From the NCBI RefSeq assembly GCF_030817475.1, contig NZ_JAUSZJ010000002.1:6152626-6216625 (forward strand): a stretch of 64,000 bases of DNA. The letters are read 5' to 3'. Of the stretch, positions 51,355-60,000 are shown in pieces. The stretch's first letter is position 1, and each line of letters begins with the position of its first letter. Origin of the DNA: Streptomyces sp. V2I9. Lineage in GTDB: Bacteria > Actinomycetota > Actinomycetes > Streptomycetales > Streptomycetaceae. The notes under the pieces are model-generated. The model was not told the origin of the DNA and did no database searches. It saw nothing but the letters and a program-made list of their open reading frames with translations. The translations under genes and the position numbers were made by a program.

Positions 51355-51490
51355 CTGTTTCTCGGACGGTGGCGCGACCCACAGCGGAACGAAGCCCCGG
51401 TTCACCCCCGTGATGACAGGCCGAGTCGGCCCGCTCCGGCGCGGTCGCCGGCGGCCCCGGGTCCTGCGGGCCGCCGGTCCGTGCTGTCCC

Positions 51491-53086
51491 TCAGGCCGCC
51501 CGCACGGGGGCCGGGGCCGCCAGCCGCTGCCGCAGATCGTCGAAGAGAGCCCCGTAGTCCTCGTCCGCCACGACCTGGCCGTACACGTAATGGTCGGGCC
51601 GGACCAGCACCGCGCGGGCCCCCGCCTCGGCGAGATACGGCAGGTACAGGCGATCGGTGTCGGCCACGACGTTCTCGCCCGCGGTGCCGGACGGGGCGTC
51701 GTCGGGGACGACCGTGACCAGTCGTACGTCCAGTTCCTTCAGCGTCTCCTCGGTACGCGCGTCGAGGTGGCGGCGGGGGTCCTCGGCGCAGAGGAGGACG
51801 AAGCCGGTTCCGACGACGTCGTCGAACAGCCCGGTCTCGGTACCCCGCCGCACTCGGCCCTGAGGGCTGAGCCGCCCGGCCAACCGCCCGCCGCCACCCC
51901 CGCCGTGGTGCAGCAGCCCCGTCCGCAGCGGGTGCACCGGGGCCTGGGGGGCGCCCTTGCCCACTCCGCGTTCCCGCGCGGCCATCATGGCCACGTCGCG
52001 GTCGGCGGCCGCGACCGGGTCGAGCTGGCAGATCACCTTCCCCAGATCCACCGACATCCGCACGCCGTGCCGAACATGTTGGGCGCGCTCGGCGACGTAG
52101 GTGTCCAGGACGTGATCGCCCGCCTTGCCGCGCAGCACCAGGTCCAGCTTCCAGGACAGGTTCGCCGCGTCCCGGATGCCCGAGCACATGCCCTGGCCTG
52201 CGAACGGTGGCATGACGTGGGCCGCGTCCCCCGCGATCAGCATGCGGCCCGCTCTCCACTGCTCCGCCCACCGGGCCTGGAAGGTGTAGACGGCGTGGCG
52301 CAGCAGGGTGGCGTTGTCCGGGGTGAGAGCGAAGGTCTTCAGCAGCCGCCAGGCGTTCTCCTCCGTGTCGAGTTCCTCGATCGGCTCGTCCGCGAGCCGC
52401 ATGAACTCCCACCGCCGGTGGCCCGGTCCGGCGGAGGCGGCGGTCCGGGGCCGGGCCGGGTCACAGATCTGGAGGTTGTTGGGATCGAAGGCGCGGGGCT
52501 GGTGCAGCACGACGTCGCAGATCAGCCAGTCGTGCGAGAAGCCCAGGTCGTGCATGGAAGGGCCGATGCACTCGCGGACGAAGCTGTTCGCCCCGTCGCA
52601 GCCGACGAGCCAGCGGGCCGACAGCACCCGCCGTTCGCCCGCCCGGTCCACACAGGTCAGTTCGACGTGGCTGCCGTGGTCGTCGGCCTCGACCGCCTCC
52701 AGCCCGCGCAGGACCCGCAGGGTCGGCAGTTGCGCGCCGCGGGCGGACAGCGCGCTCTCCAAGGCGGGTTGGAACATCGAACTGGAGTCGGGCCAGTGGC
52801 ACCAGCCGGTGGGCGACCCCTGGATGTCCAGCAGGACCTGTCCGTCCGCGTTCTGCCACACGTACCGGCCCGACGGCTCGGTCTCCTCGGCGATGTACCC
52901 GCCGAGGCCCAGCGTGGCCAGTGTGCGGGCCGCCTCGCTGTCGAAGGCCACGGCCCGCGACAGTGTGTACGGCTCGGGCCAGCGGTCCACCACGGTGACC
53001 TGCCAGCCCCGCTGGGCCATCAGGATCGCCAGCGTCTGCCCCACGGGGCCGTCGCCGACGATCAGCACGTCCGTATCCACGTCCAT
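51491..53086 (-). CDS. FAD-dependent aromatic monooxygenase of the ansamycin cluster
   Basis: 531 residues from ATG 53086 (GAGGGG upstream). Class A flavoprotein hydroxylase of the 3-(3-hydroxyphenyl)propionate hydroxylase type. Dinucleotide-binding GDGPVG (11-16), the second FAD motif WLVGCDGANSF, and third motif MLIAGDAAHVMPPFAGQGM are intact; a thioredoxin-like C-terminal domain follows, after an unusual Gly run (HHGGGGGGR). Related enzymes (Rif-Orf19 in rifamycin) act on the aromatic starter during naphthalene ring formation. Its place right after the amide synthase supports that role (inference). Confidence 0.88.
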   Translation of the reverse strand: MDVDTDVLIVGDGPVGQTLAILMAQRGWQVTVVDRWPEPYTLSRAVAFDSEAARTLATLGLGGYIAEETEPSGRYVWQNADGQVLLDIQGSPTGWCHWPDSSSMFQPALESALSARGAQLPTLRVLRGLEAVEADDHGSHVELTCVDRAGERRVLSARWLVGCDGANSFVRECIGPSMHDLGFSHDWLICDVVLHQPRAFDPNNLQICDPARPRTAASAGPGHRRWEFMRLADEPIEELDTEENAWRLLKTFALTPDNATLLRHAVYTFQARWAEQWRAGRMLIAGDAAHVMPPFAGQGMCSGIRDAANLSWKLDLVLRGKAGDHVLDTYVAERAQHVRHGVRMSVDLGKVICQLDPVAAADRDVAMMAARERGVGKGAPQAPVHPLRTGLLHHGGGGGGRLAGRLSPQGRVRRGTETGLFDDVVGTGFVLLCAEDPRRHLDARTEETLKELDVRLVTVVPDDAPSGTAGENVVADTDRLYLPYLAEAGARAVLVRPDHYVYGQVVADEDYGALFDDLRQRLAAPAPVRAA

Positions 53087-53100
53087 GGTCAGGCCACCCC

Positions 53101-53889
53101 TCAAGCGTCCTGGAGCAGGACGTGCCGGATGACGGCCTGGTACTCGTCGTTCTTCGCCAGCACCCGGGTCTCGTCCCGGCCGTTCTCCGCCTTGAGGTAG
53201 CGCCGCCCGACCAGCAGGAGCTGGCCGGTGTCGTAGGCGCGGCCGTAGATCAGGGTGCCCGCCGCGATCATCTCTCCCGCCCAGTGCCAGAACGGGTCGT
53301 CGTTCTCGCCGCTGGATATGGCCTTCCACTCGGCCAGTTCGCGTTCGGTCGTGGTGAAGCGGTACACGGCCAGCCATTCGCCGCCCGCGGTCCGGCGCTC
53401 CAGCACCAGGTGGGCGCCGTGCTCCAGGACGCGGTAGTCGAAGCCGAACTGGGTCTGCACCTCCTCGGACACCCGGACCGGTTCGGTGAACGACGGGCCG
53501 GCGAAGCCGACGTCGGCCAGCCAGAGTTCATCGCCGACGCGTACGAGGTTCAGCATGTGCTCCAGGTCGGGGCCGAACTCCCCGTTGGCACCACGCACGC
53601 CCGAGGAGATGACCGTCACGTCGTAACCCAGTTCGGTGAGCACCGCTCGGAAGAGACCGCTGTGCTCGTGGCAGATCCCGCCGCGGCGCTCCGTGATGAG
53701 CGCGTCGAAGAACACGTCGGCCCCGGCGTCCACGTCGTCCCAGATCGCCAGCCCCTTGGGGGCGTTGCGGGAGTTGTCGAACGGCACCGTCATCATGTGC
53801 CTCTTGTGCAGCTCGCGCAGGGTCCGGGCGGTCGGCTCCAGCGAGCCGGTGTAGCCGAGGTGCTTCAGGTAGGTGTCGAGTACGAACAT
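53101..53889 (-). CDS. Arylamine N-acetyltransferase-family amide synthase (RifF-type)
   Basis: 262 residues from ATG 53889 with GGAGG upstream. NAT-fold enzyme with an intact Cys73 (RGGICHEHSG), His111 (DLEHMLNL) and Asp126 (LADVGF) triad. In ansamycin clusters this family releases the finished polyketide from the last ACP by forming the macrolactam with the aryl amine. The gene sits 19 bases after the last PKS module, which has no thioesterase, so release and cyclisation is its expected job. A normal NAT acting on free arylamines is the alternative, made unlikely by context. Confidence 0.92.
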   Translation of the reverse strand: MFVLDTYLKHLGYTGSLEPTARTLRELHKRHMMTVPFDNSRNAPKGLAIWDDVDAGADVFFDALITERRGGICHEHSGLFRAVLTELGYDVTVISSGVRGANGEFGPDLEHMLNLVRVGDELWLADVGFAGPSFTEPVRVSEEVQTQFGFDYRVLEHGAHLVLERRTAGGEWLAVYRFTTTERELAEWKAISSGENDDPFWHWAGEMIAAGTLIYGRAYDTGQLLLVGRRYLKAENGRDETRVLAKNDEYQAVIRHVLLQDA

Positions 53890-53908
53890 GTCTGTTTCCG
53901 CCTCCGGG

Positions 53909-56900
53909 TCAGGTGTTCTGCGGGGTGAAGAGAAGCCCGTCCAGGTGCTCGGCGAGCATGGCAGGGGTCGGGTGGTCGAACAGCAGCATCGGGGTCGTCT
54001 CCAGACCGCACAGGTCGTTGATCCGGTTGCGGACCTCCACCGCGGTCAGTGAGCTGAACCCGACATCGAAGAATCCGGTCTCCTCGTCGAACTCCTCCGT
54101 CGTCTCGTGTCCCAGCGCGGCGGCCGCCAGCTCGATGACGAGTTGGGTCAGCTCCTTACGGCGCTCCTCGGCGGGGCGGTCGGACAGCCGGTCCACCAGG
54201 GGCAGCTCCGGTGTCTTCACCGCGTCCTCCCCTTCCGGTTCCTGCGGGGGTGCGGCCAGGTCTTCCTGGGGCATGACGGTCCTCTCCAACCAGTAGCGCT
54301 TGCGTTCGAACGGATAGGTGGGCAGGGGAAGGTGGTCGCGGTTCGGTGCGACGGCGAGGTCGTGGCCGCGCACGTGCAGCCGTCCCGACGCCGTGAGCAG
54401 GGACGCGGTCTCGGACTGTCCGCGCCGTACGGCGGGGATCGCGTCGCCGAGTCCGGTCAGGCTCTCCTGGACCATGGCTGTGAGCGTGTCCGCGGGTCCC
54501 ACCTCCAGGAACGTGCGGACGCCCTCGGCCTCCAGGGTGCGCACGCCTGCGTCGAACTGGACGGTCGCCCGCACATGGCGGGCCCAGTACTCCGGTGTGG
54601 GGGGCTCGCCCGGCTCCATGAGCCGTCCCGTGATGTTGGAGACCAGCGGGATGCGCGGCGCGCTGTAGGAGAGTTCACTCGCCACCCGGATGAACTCCTC
54701 CCGCATGGGCTCCATGAGCGGGGAGTGGAAGGCGTGGCTGACGCGGAGCCGCTTGGTGCGGTGGCCGTCGGCCCGCAGCCGCTCGACGATGGCGAGCACA
54801 GGCTCTTCGGCCCCTGACAGCACCACCGAGGCCGGTCCGTTGACCGCGGCGATGCTGATCTCGTGCTCATGGCCGGCCAGGACCTCCGCGGCCTGCTCGG
54901 CGCCCATGGCCACGGCCACCATGGCTCCGCCGGCCGGCAACGCCTGCATCAGCCGGGCGCGGGCCGCCACCAGGGTCGCCGCGTCGCTCAACGACAGCAT
55001 CCCGGCCACATGCGCGGCGACCAGTTCCCCGATGGAATGCCCGGCGACGATGTCCGGTTCCACCCCCCATGAGGCCAGCAGCCGTACCAGGGCCACCTCG
55101 TAGGCGAACAGGGCCGGCTGGGTGAACTCCGTACGGTCCAGCAGTGCGGCCCGCTCGGAGGACGGGTCCGCGAGCACCACCTCCCGGACCGGCCGCGGCA
55201 GCCGGGCGTCCAGCTCCTCGCACACCGCGTCGAAGGCGGCGGCGAACACCGGGAAGTCGGCGTGCAGTTCACGGCCCATCCCCGGCCGCTGACTGCCCTG
55301 GCCGGAGAAGAGGAACGCGAGCGGGCCCGGTACCACCTTGCCGGTCACCGCACGCGGCGAGGGTTTGCCCTCCGCGACGCGCCGGGCGGCGGCGAGAAGT
55401 TCCGCACGGTCGCCGCCGACCAGCACCGCCCGGTGCTCCAGTCCGGCCCTGCCCGTCGCCAGCGCACGGCCGAGAGCCGCGGTGTCCAGCTCCGGGTGCG
55501 CCTCCACGTGCCGCACCAACTGCTCCGCACGTGCGGCCAGAGCGGTCGGTGTCCTCGCGGAGAGCACCCAGGGAACCGGGGTGTCGTCCTGTTCCGTGGC
55601 CGGGCCCGTCTCCTCGCCCGCACCGGGAGCGGGCGGGGCCTGTTCGATGACGATGTGCGCGTTGGTCCCGCTCACGCCGAACGCCGACACGGCGGCGCGC
55701 CGGGCCCGCCCGGTATCCGGCCAGGGCCGCGCCTCGCTCAGCAGCCGCACGGTCCCCGCCGACCAGTCGACATGCGGACTCGGCTCGTCGACGTGCAGGG
55801 TCCGCGGCAGGGTGCCGTGGTCCATCGCCAGTACGGTCTTGATGATGCCGGCGACCCCGGCGGCGGACTGGGTGTGGCCGACGTTGGATTTCAGGGAGCC
55901 CAGCCACAGCGGCCGCTCGGGGCTCCGCCCCCGGCCGTACACGTTGATCAGGGCCTGGGCCTCGATGGGGTCGCCCAGCCTGGTGCCGGTGCCGTGCGCC
56001 TCGACCGCGTCGACGTCCGCGACGGTGAGGCCCGCCGCTGCCAGGGCCCGTCTGATCACCCGTTCCTGCGAGGGGCCGTTGGGCGCCGTCAAGCCGTTGG
56101 ACGCGCCGTCCGAGTTCACCGCGCTGCCCCGGACGACGGCCAGGACGGGATGACGGTTGCGCTGCGCGTCGGAGAGCCTTTCCAGCAGCAGCAGGGACAG
56201 GCCCTCGGACCACCCCGTACCGTCGGCGGCGGAGGCGAACGCCTTGCACCGCCCGTCGGGTGACAGCCCGCGCTGCCGGGAGAACTCCACGAAGGTGTTC
56301 GGCTGGGCCATCACCGCCACACCGCCCGCCAGCGCCAGGTCGCACTCGCCCGAGCGCAGCGACTGGGCGGCCAGATGGACCGCCACCAGCGACGACGAAC
56401 AAGCGGTGTCGACCGTCACGGACGGTCCCTCGAAACCGAAGCAGTACGAGGTCCGGCCCGAGACCAGGCTGCCTGCCACACCGGCGCCCTGGAACCCCTC
56501 GACCTCGGCCGGGGTGGCCGCGAGCCCGGTTCCGTAGTCGTGGTACATCACGCCCGCGAAGACACCCGTATTGCTGCCGCGCAGGGAGTGCGCGTCGATG
56601 CCGGCCCGCTCGCACACCTCCCACGTCGCCTCCAGGAACAGCCGCTGCTGCGGGTCGGTCGACAACGCCTCCCGTGGGGAGATGCCGAAGAACCTGGCGT
56701 CGAAGTCACCGGCGTCGTGCAGGAACCCCCCCTCGCGGACGTAGCTCTTGCCGGGGGAGTCCGGCGACGGGTCGTAGAGGCGTTCCACGTCCCACCCGCG
56801 GTCCTCGGGGAAGGGGGTGATGCCGTCCCCGCCGCGTTCCAGCAGTTCCCACAGGTCCTCCGGAGAACGGACGCCGCCGGGCAGCCGACATGCCATGCCC

Positions 56901-57019
56901 ACGATCGCGATGGGCTCGACGGCCCGGTCGGTGGCCACCGTGAGTTCCCGGCGCAGGCGCTCGTTCTCCAGGAGGGACGCGCGCAGCGCCTCGACGACCG
57001 TCTTGTCGTGCGTGCTCAT
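53909..57019 (-). CDS. Type I polyketide synthase, terminal module KS-AT-ACP
   Basis: 1036 residues. ATG 57019 is preferred over ATG 57031 because GGAGA lies at the right distance. An N-terminal coiled-coil docking segment (residues ~1-30) precedes the KS (Cys ~205 in VDTACSSSL; His in EAHGTGT and SNVGHTQ). The AT (~570-880) has GHSIGE and HAFH, which predict malonyl-CoA. The ACP (~950-1030) has GFSSLTAVE, with Ser in place of the usual Asp before the phosphopantetheine Ser. No KR, DH or TE, so it should leave a beta-keto thioester for the amide synthase. The chain ends right after the ACP. Confidence 0.93.
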   Translation of the reverse strand: MSTHDKTVVEALRASLLENERLRRELTVATDRAVEPIAIVGMACRLPGGVRSPEDLWELLERGGDGITPFPEDRGWDVERLYDPSPDSPGKSYVREGGFLHDAGDFDARFFGISPREALSTDPQQRLFLEATWEVCERAGIDAHSLRGSNTGVFAGVMYHDYGTGLAATPAEVEGFQGAGVAGSLVSGRTSYCFGFEGPSVTVDTACSSSLVAVHLAAQSLRSGECDLALAGGVAVMAQPNTFVEFSRQRGLSPDGRCKAFASAADGTGWSEGLSLLLLERLSDAQRNRHPVLAVVRGSAVNSDGASNGLTAPNGPSQERVIRRALAAAGLTVADVDAVEAHGTGTRLGDPIEAQALINVYGRGRSPERPLWLGSLKSNVGHTQSAAGVAGIIKTVLAMDHGTLPRTLHVDEPSPHVDWSAGTVRLLSEARPWPDTGRARRAAVSAFGVSGTNAHIVIEQAPPAPGAGEETGPATEQDDTPVPWVLSARTPTALAARAEQLVRHVEAHPELDTAALGRALATGRAGLEHRAVLVGGDRAELLAAARRVAEGKPSPRAVTGKVVPGPLAFLFSGQGSQRPGMGRELHADFPVFAAAFDAVCEELDARLPRPVREVVLADPSSERAALLDRTEFTQPALFAYEVALVRLLASWGVEPDIVAGHSIGELVAAHVAGMLSLSDAATLVAARARLMQALPAGGAMVAVAMGAEQAAEVLAGHEHEISIAAVNGPASVVLSGAEEPVLAIVERLRADGHRTKRLRVSHAFHSPLMEPMREEFIRVASELSYSAPRIPLVSNITGRLMEPGEPPTPEYWARHVRATVQFDAGVRTLEAEGVRTFLEVGPADTLTAMVQESLTGLGDAIPAVRRGQSETASLLTASGRLHVRGHDLAVAPNRDHLPLPTYPFERKRYWLERTVMPQEDLAAPPQEPEGEDAVKTPELPLVDRLSDRPAEERRKELTQLVIELAAAALGHETTEEFDEETGFFDVGFSSLTAVEVRNRINDLCGLETTPMLLFDHPTPAMLAEHLDGLLFTPQNT

Positions 57020-57043
57020 GTTCTTCTCCATCGTCGGTGACCG

Positions 57044-60000
57044 TCAGGGGTGGCGCTCGCCCAGAGCCCTGGCGACCAGGTTCTCCACGCTCATGGTCGA
57101 GATCTCGCTCACCGGCTCCCCGGCCGGGGAGCCGTCGGCGGGAGCCGGTCCGCCGGTCTCGTCCGCCAGCCGCAGCAGCCCGGACAGCAGACCCAGCTCC
57201 CGCAGCCGCTCCAGCGACACCGACGCCAGCACCTCGCGCAGCCGCTCCTCGCGCGGCCCGTCGATGTCCTCGTCGTCCACCGGCTCCGGGAAGAGCCGTT
57301 CGGCCAACTGCCGAGCGACGACCGCGGGGTTGGGGTAGTCGAAGATCAGGGTGGCCGGAAGCCGGACGCCGGTCGCCGCGGCGATCCGGTTGCGCAGCTC
57401 CACGGCGGCGAGGGAGTCGAACCCCATCTCCTTGAACGACCGCTCCCGGTCGATGGCGTCCGCGTCCTCGTGCCCGATCGTGTGCGCGGCCTGCGAGCGG
57501 ACCAGGTCGACCAGCCGGCGCAGCCGCTGAGGGGTGGTCAGTCGCCCCAGTTCCCGGACGAAGGAGCCCTCCGACGCCTGCTCCCGCCGGGCCGTCGGGC
57601 GGTCCTGAGGAACCAGGCCCCGCAGGACCGCGGGCACGGCGGGCGAGCGCTTCACCGCGGCCAGGTCGAACCTCGCCGCGAGCACCGCCGCGGCCTCGCC
57701 GGACACCGCCGCGTCGAACGAGCGCAACGCCTGCTCCGCCGGGAGCGGGAGGACGTACCGGTCGCGGGAGCCCGCCCCGCCGTCCCGCAGCGACCGGGTC
57801 ATCTCGCTGTCCTGTTCCCACAGCCCCCACGCCACCGAGACCGCGGGCAGGCCCAGGCCGGCGCGGTATGCGGCGAGGCCGTCCAGGAACGCGTTGGCGG
57901 CGGTGTAGTTGCCCTGGCCGGCGCTGCCGAGCGTGCCGCCGGCGGAGGAGAACAGGACGAACGAGGCCAGGTCGGCGCCACGGGTCAGCTCGTGCAGGTG
58001 CCAGGCGCCCTCCGCCTTGGGGAGGAACACGGTGTCCATCCGCTCCGGGGTCAGGGCCGAGACGACACCGTCGTCGAGCACCCCGGCGGTGTGCACCACG
58101 CAGGTGAGCGGGTGTTCCGCGGGGACCGTCGCCAGCAGCCGGGCCACGTCCTGCCGGTCGGAGACGTCGCAGCACGCGATGGTCACCGAGGTGCCCAACG
58201 CGGTCAGTTCGGCGTGCAGTTCGGACGCGCCCGGGGCGCTCGGCCCGTGCCGGCTGACCAGCAGCAGGTGCCGGGCACCGTGTTCGCCGATCAGATGACG
58301 GGCCACGAGGGCACCCAGGGCGCCGGTGCCGCCGGTGATCAGCACGGTGCCTGTCGGGTCCAGCGTGCGGCCCCCGCCGGACCGGTTGTCCCGGCCGGGC
58401 GGAACGGCCGGAGTGCGGGAGAGTCGGGGCACGCGCAACGTGCGTTCCGCGAGCGCCAGTTGAGGCTCACCGGCCGCGAGGGCGTTCGGAAGCAGATCGC
58501 GGGAGTCGTCGTCGACGGCCACGAGCACGAACTCGCCGGGGTGTTCGAGCTGTGCGGAGCGGACCAGGCCCCAGACGGTGGCCGCTGCCGGGTCGCGCCG
58601 GGCGTCCCGGGTCAGCACCACCAGCGGCTCGCCGCCGGGCTCGGCCAGCTTCCGCTGGAGGCCCTCCAGGGCGAGGACGCCGAGACCGCGCGCCTGGAGC
58701 ACGGGCCCGCCGGTCACCGGCTCGGTGAGATCGAGAACGCGCTGCGGGGCGGGCGCGGCTCCGCTGTCCGGCAGAGGGACCGTGGCCCAGTCGAGAGCGA
58801 GCAGCCGGTCGTCCGAGCGCCCGGCTTCCGCGATGCGGTCCGGGTCCAGAGGCCGGGTGGCCAACGAACCGACCGTGACCACGGGGGAGCCGGTGGCGTC
58901 CGCGATGTCCAGGCTCATGACGCCGTCGCCGGTGCGCATCCGCACCCGCAGCGCTGTGGCGCCCGAGGAGTGCACGGCGAACGACTTCCAGGCGAACGGC
59001 AGCGCGGTCCCCCGTTCCCCGGCCCCCGCGGCGAAGGCCGCCGCCTGGAGCGCCGAGTCCAGCAGCGCGGGGTGCAGCAGGAAGTCCTCCACACCGTCGC
59101 CGGGGAACTCCGCCTCGGCGAACACCTCGTCACCCCCGGCCCAGACCGCTCGCAGCCCCCGGAACAGCGGACCCAGCTCCAGGCCGGTCTCCGTCAGCCG
59201 ATCGTGGAAGTCCGTCAGCGCCACCGGCTCCGCTCCGGCGGGCGGCCAGTCGCGCAGTTCCGCGCCGGTCACCGGGGTCCCGGACAGGAATCCGGTCGCG
59301 TGCCGGATCCACTCGGCGTCCCGGGCCCCGTCGGGCCGGGAGTGGAACGCCACCGGCCGCAGCCCGTCCGCTTCCTTCGCCCCCACGGTCACCCGGAGCT
59401 GGAGAGCGCGGTCCTCGGGGAGCACCACGGGCGTCTCGATCACCATCTCGTCGACGGTGCCGGCCCCGACCTCGTCGCCCGCCCGGACGGCCGCCTCGAC
59501 CAGAGCGGCACCGGGGACCACCATGGCCCCGGCGACGATGTGCTCACGGAGCCACGGGTGGGACGCCGGGGAGAGGCACTGGGCGAACACCACCCCGTCC
59601 GACCCGGGCAACGCGACCGCCGCGCCCAGCAGCGGGTGCCCCGAGGGGGCCGCGCCCACGGCACCGAGATCGGCCGTACGCACCGGCTCCAGCCAGAACC
59701 GCCGGTGCTCGAACGGGTAGGTCGGCAGCGGCGGGTGCGCGCCGGGCGCCGGGTACAGAGCCGGCCAGTCGACCGGGTGCCCGCGGACGTACACCCGGGC
59801 GAGCGCGTCGGTCAGTGACCGCAGTTCCGGCCGGCCGCGGCGGAGCGCCGGAACGGCGCCGATGGTCTCGCTGTTGTCCCCCACCAGTGCGGCGAGCGTG
59901 TCGCCGAACCCCAGCTCCAGGACCGTGGTCACCCCGGTGCTCTCCAGGGTGCGCACGGCATCGCTGAACCGGACGGCGGCGCGGGCGTGCCGGACCCAGT

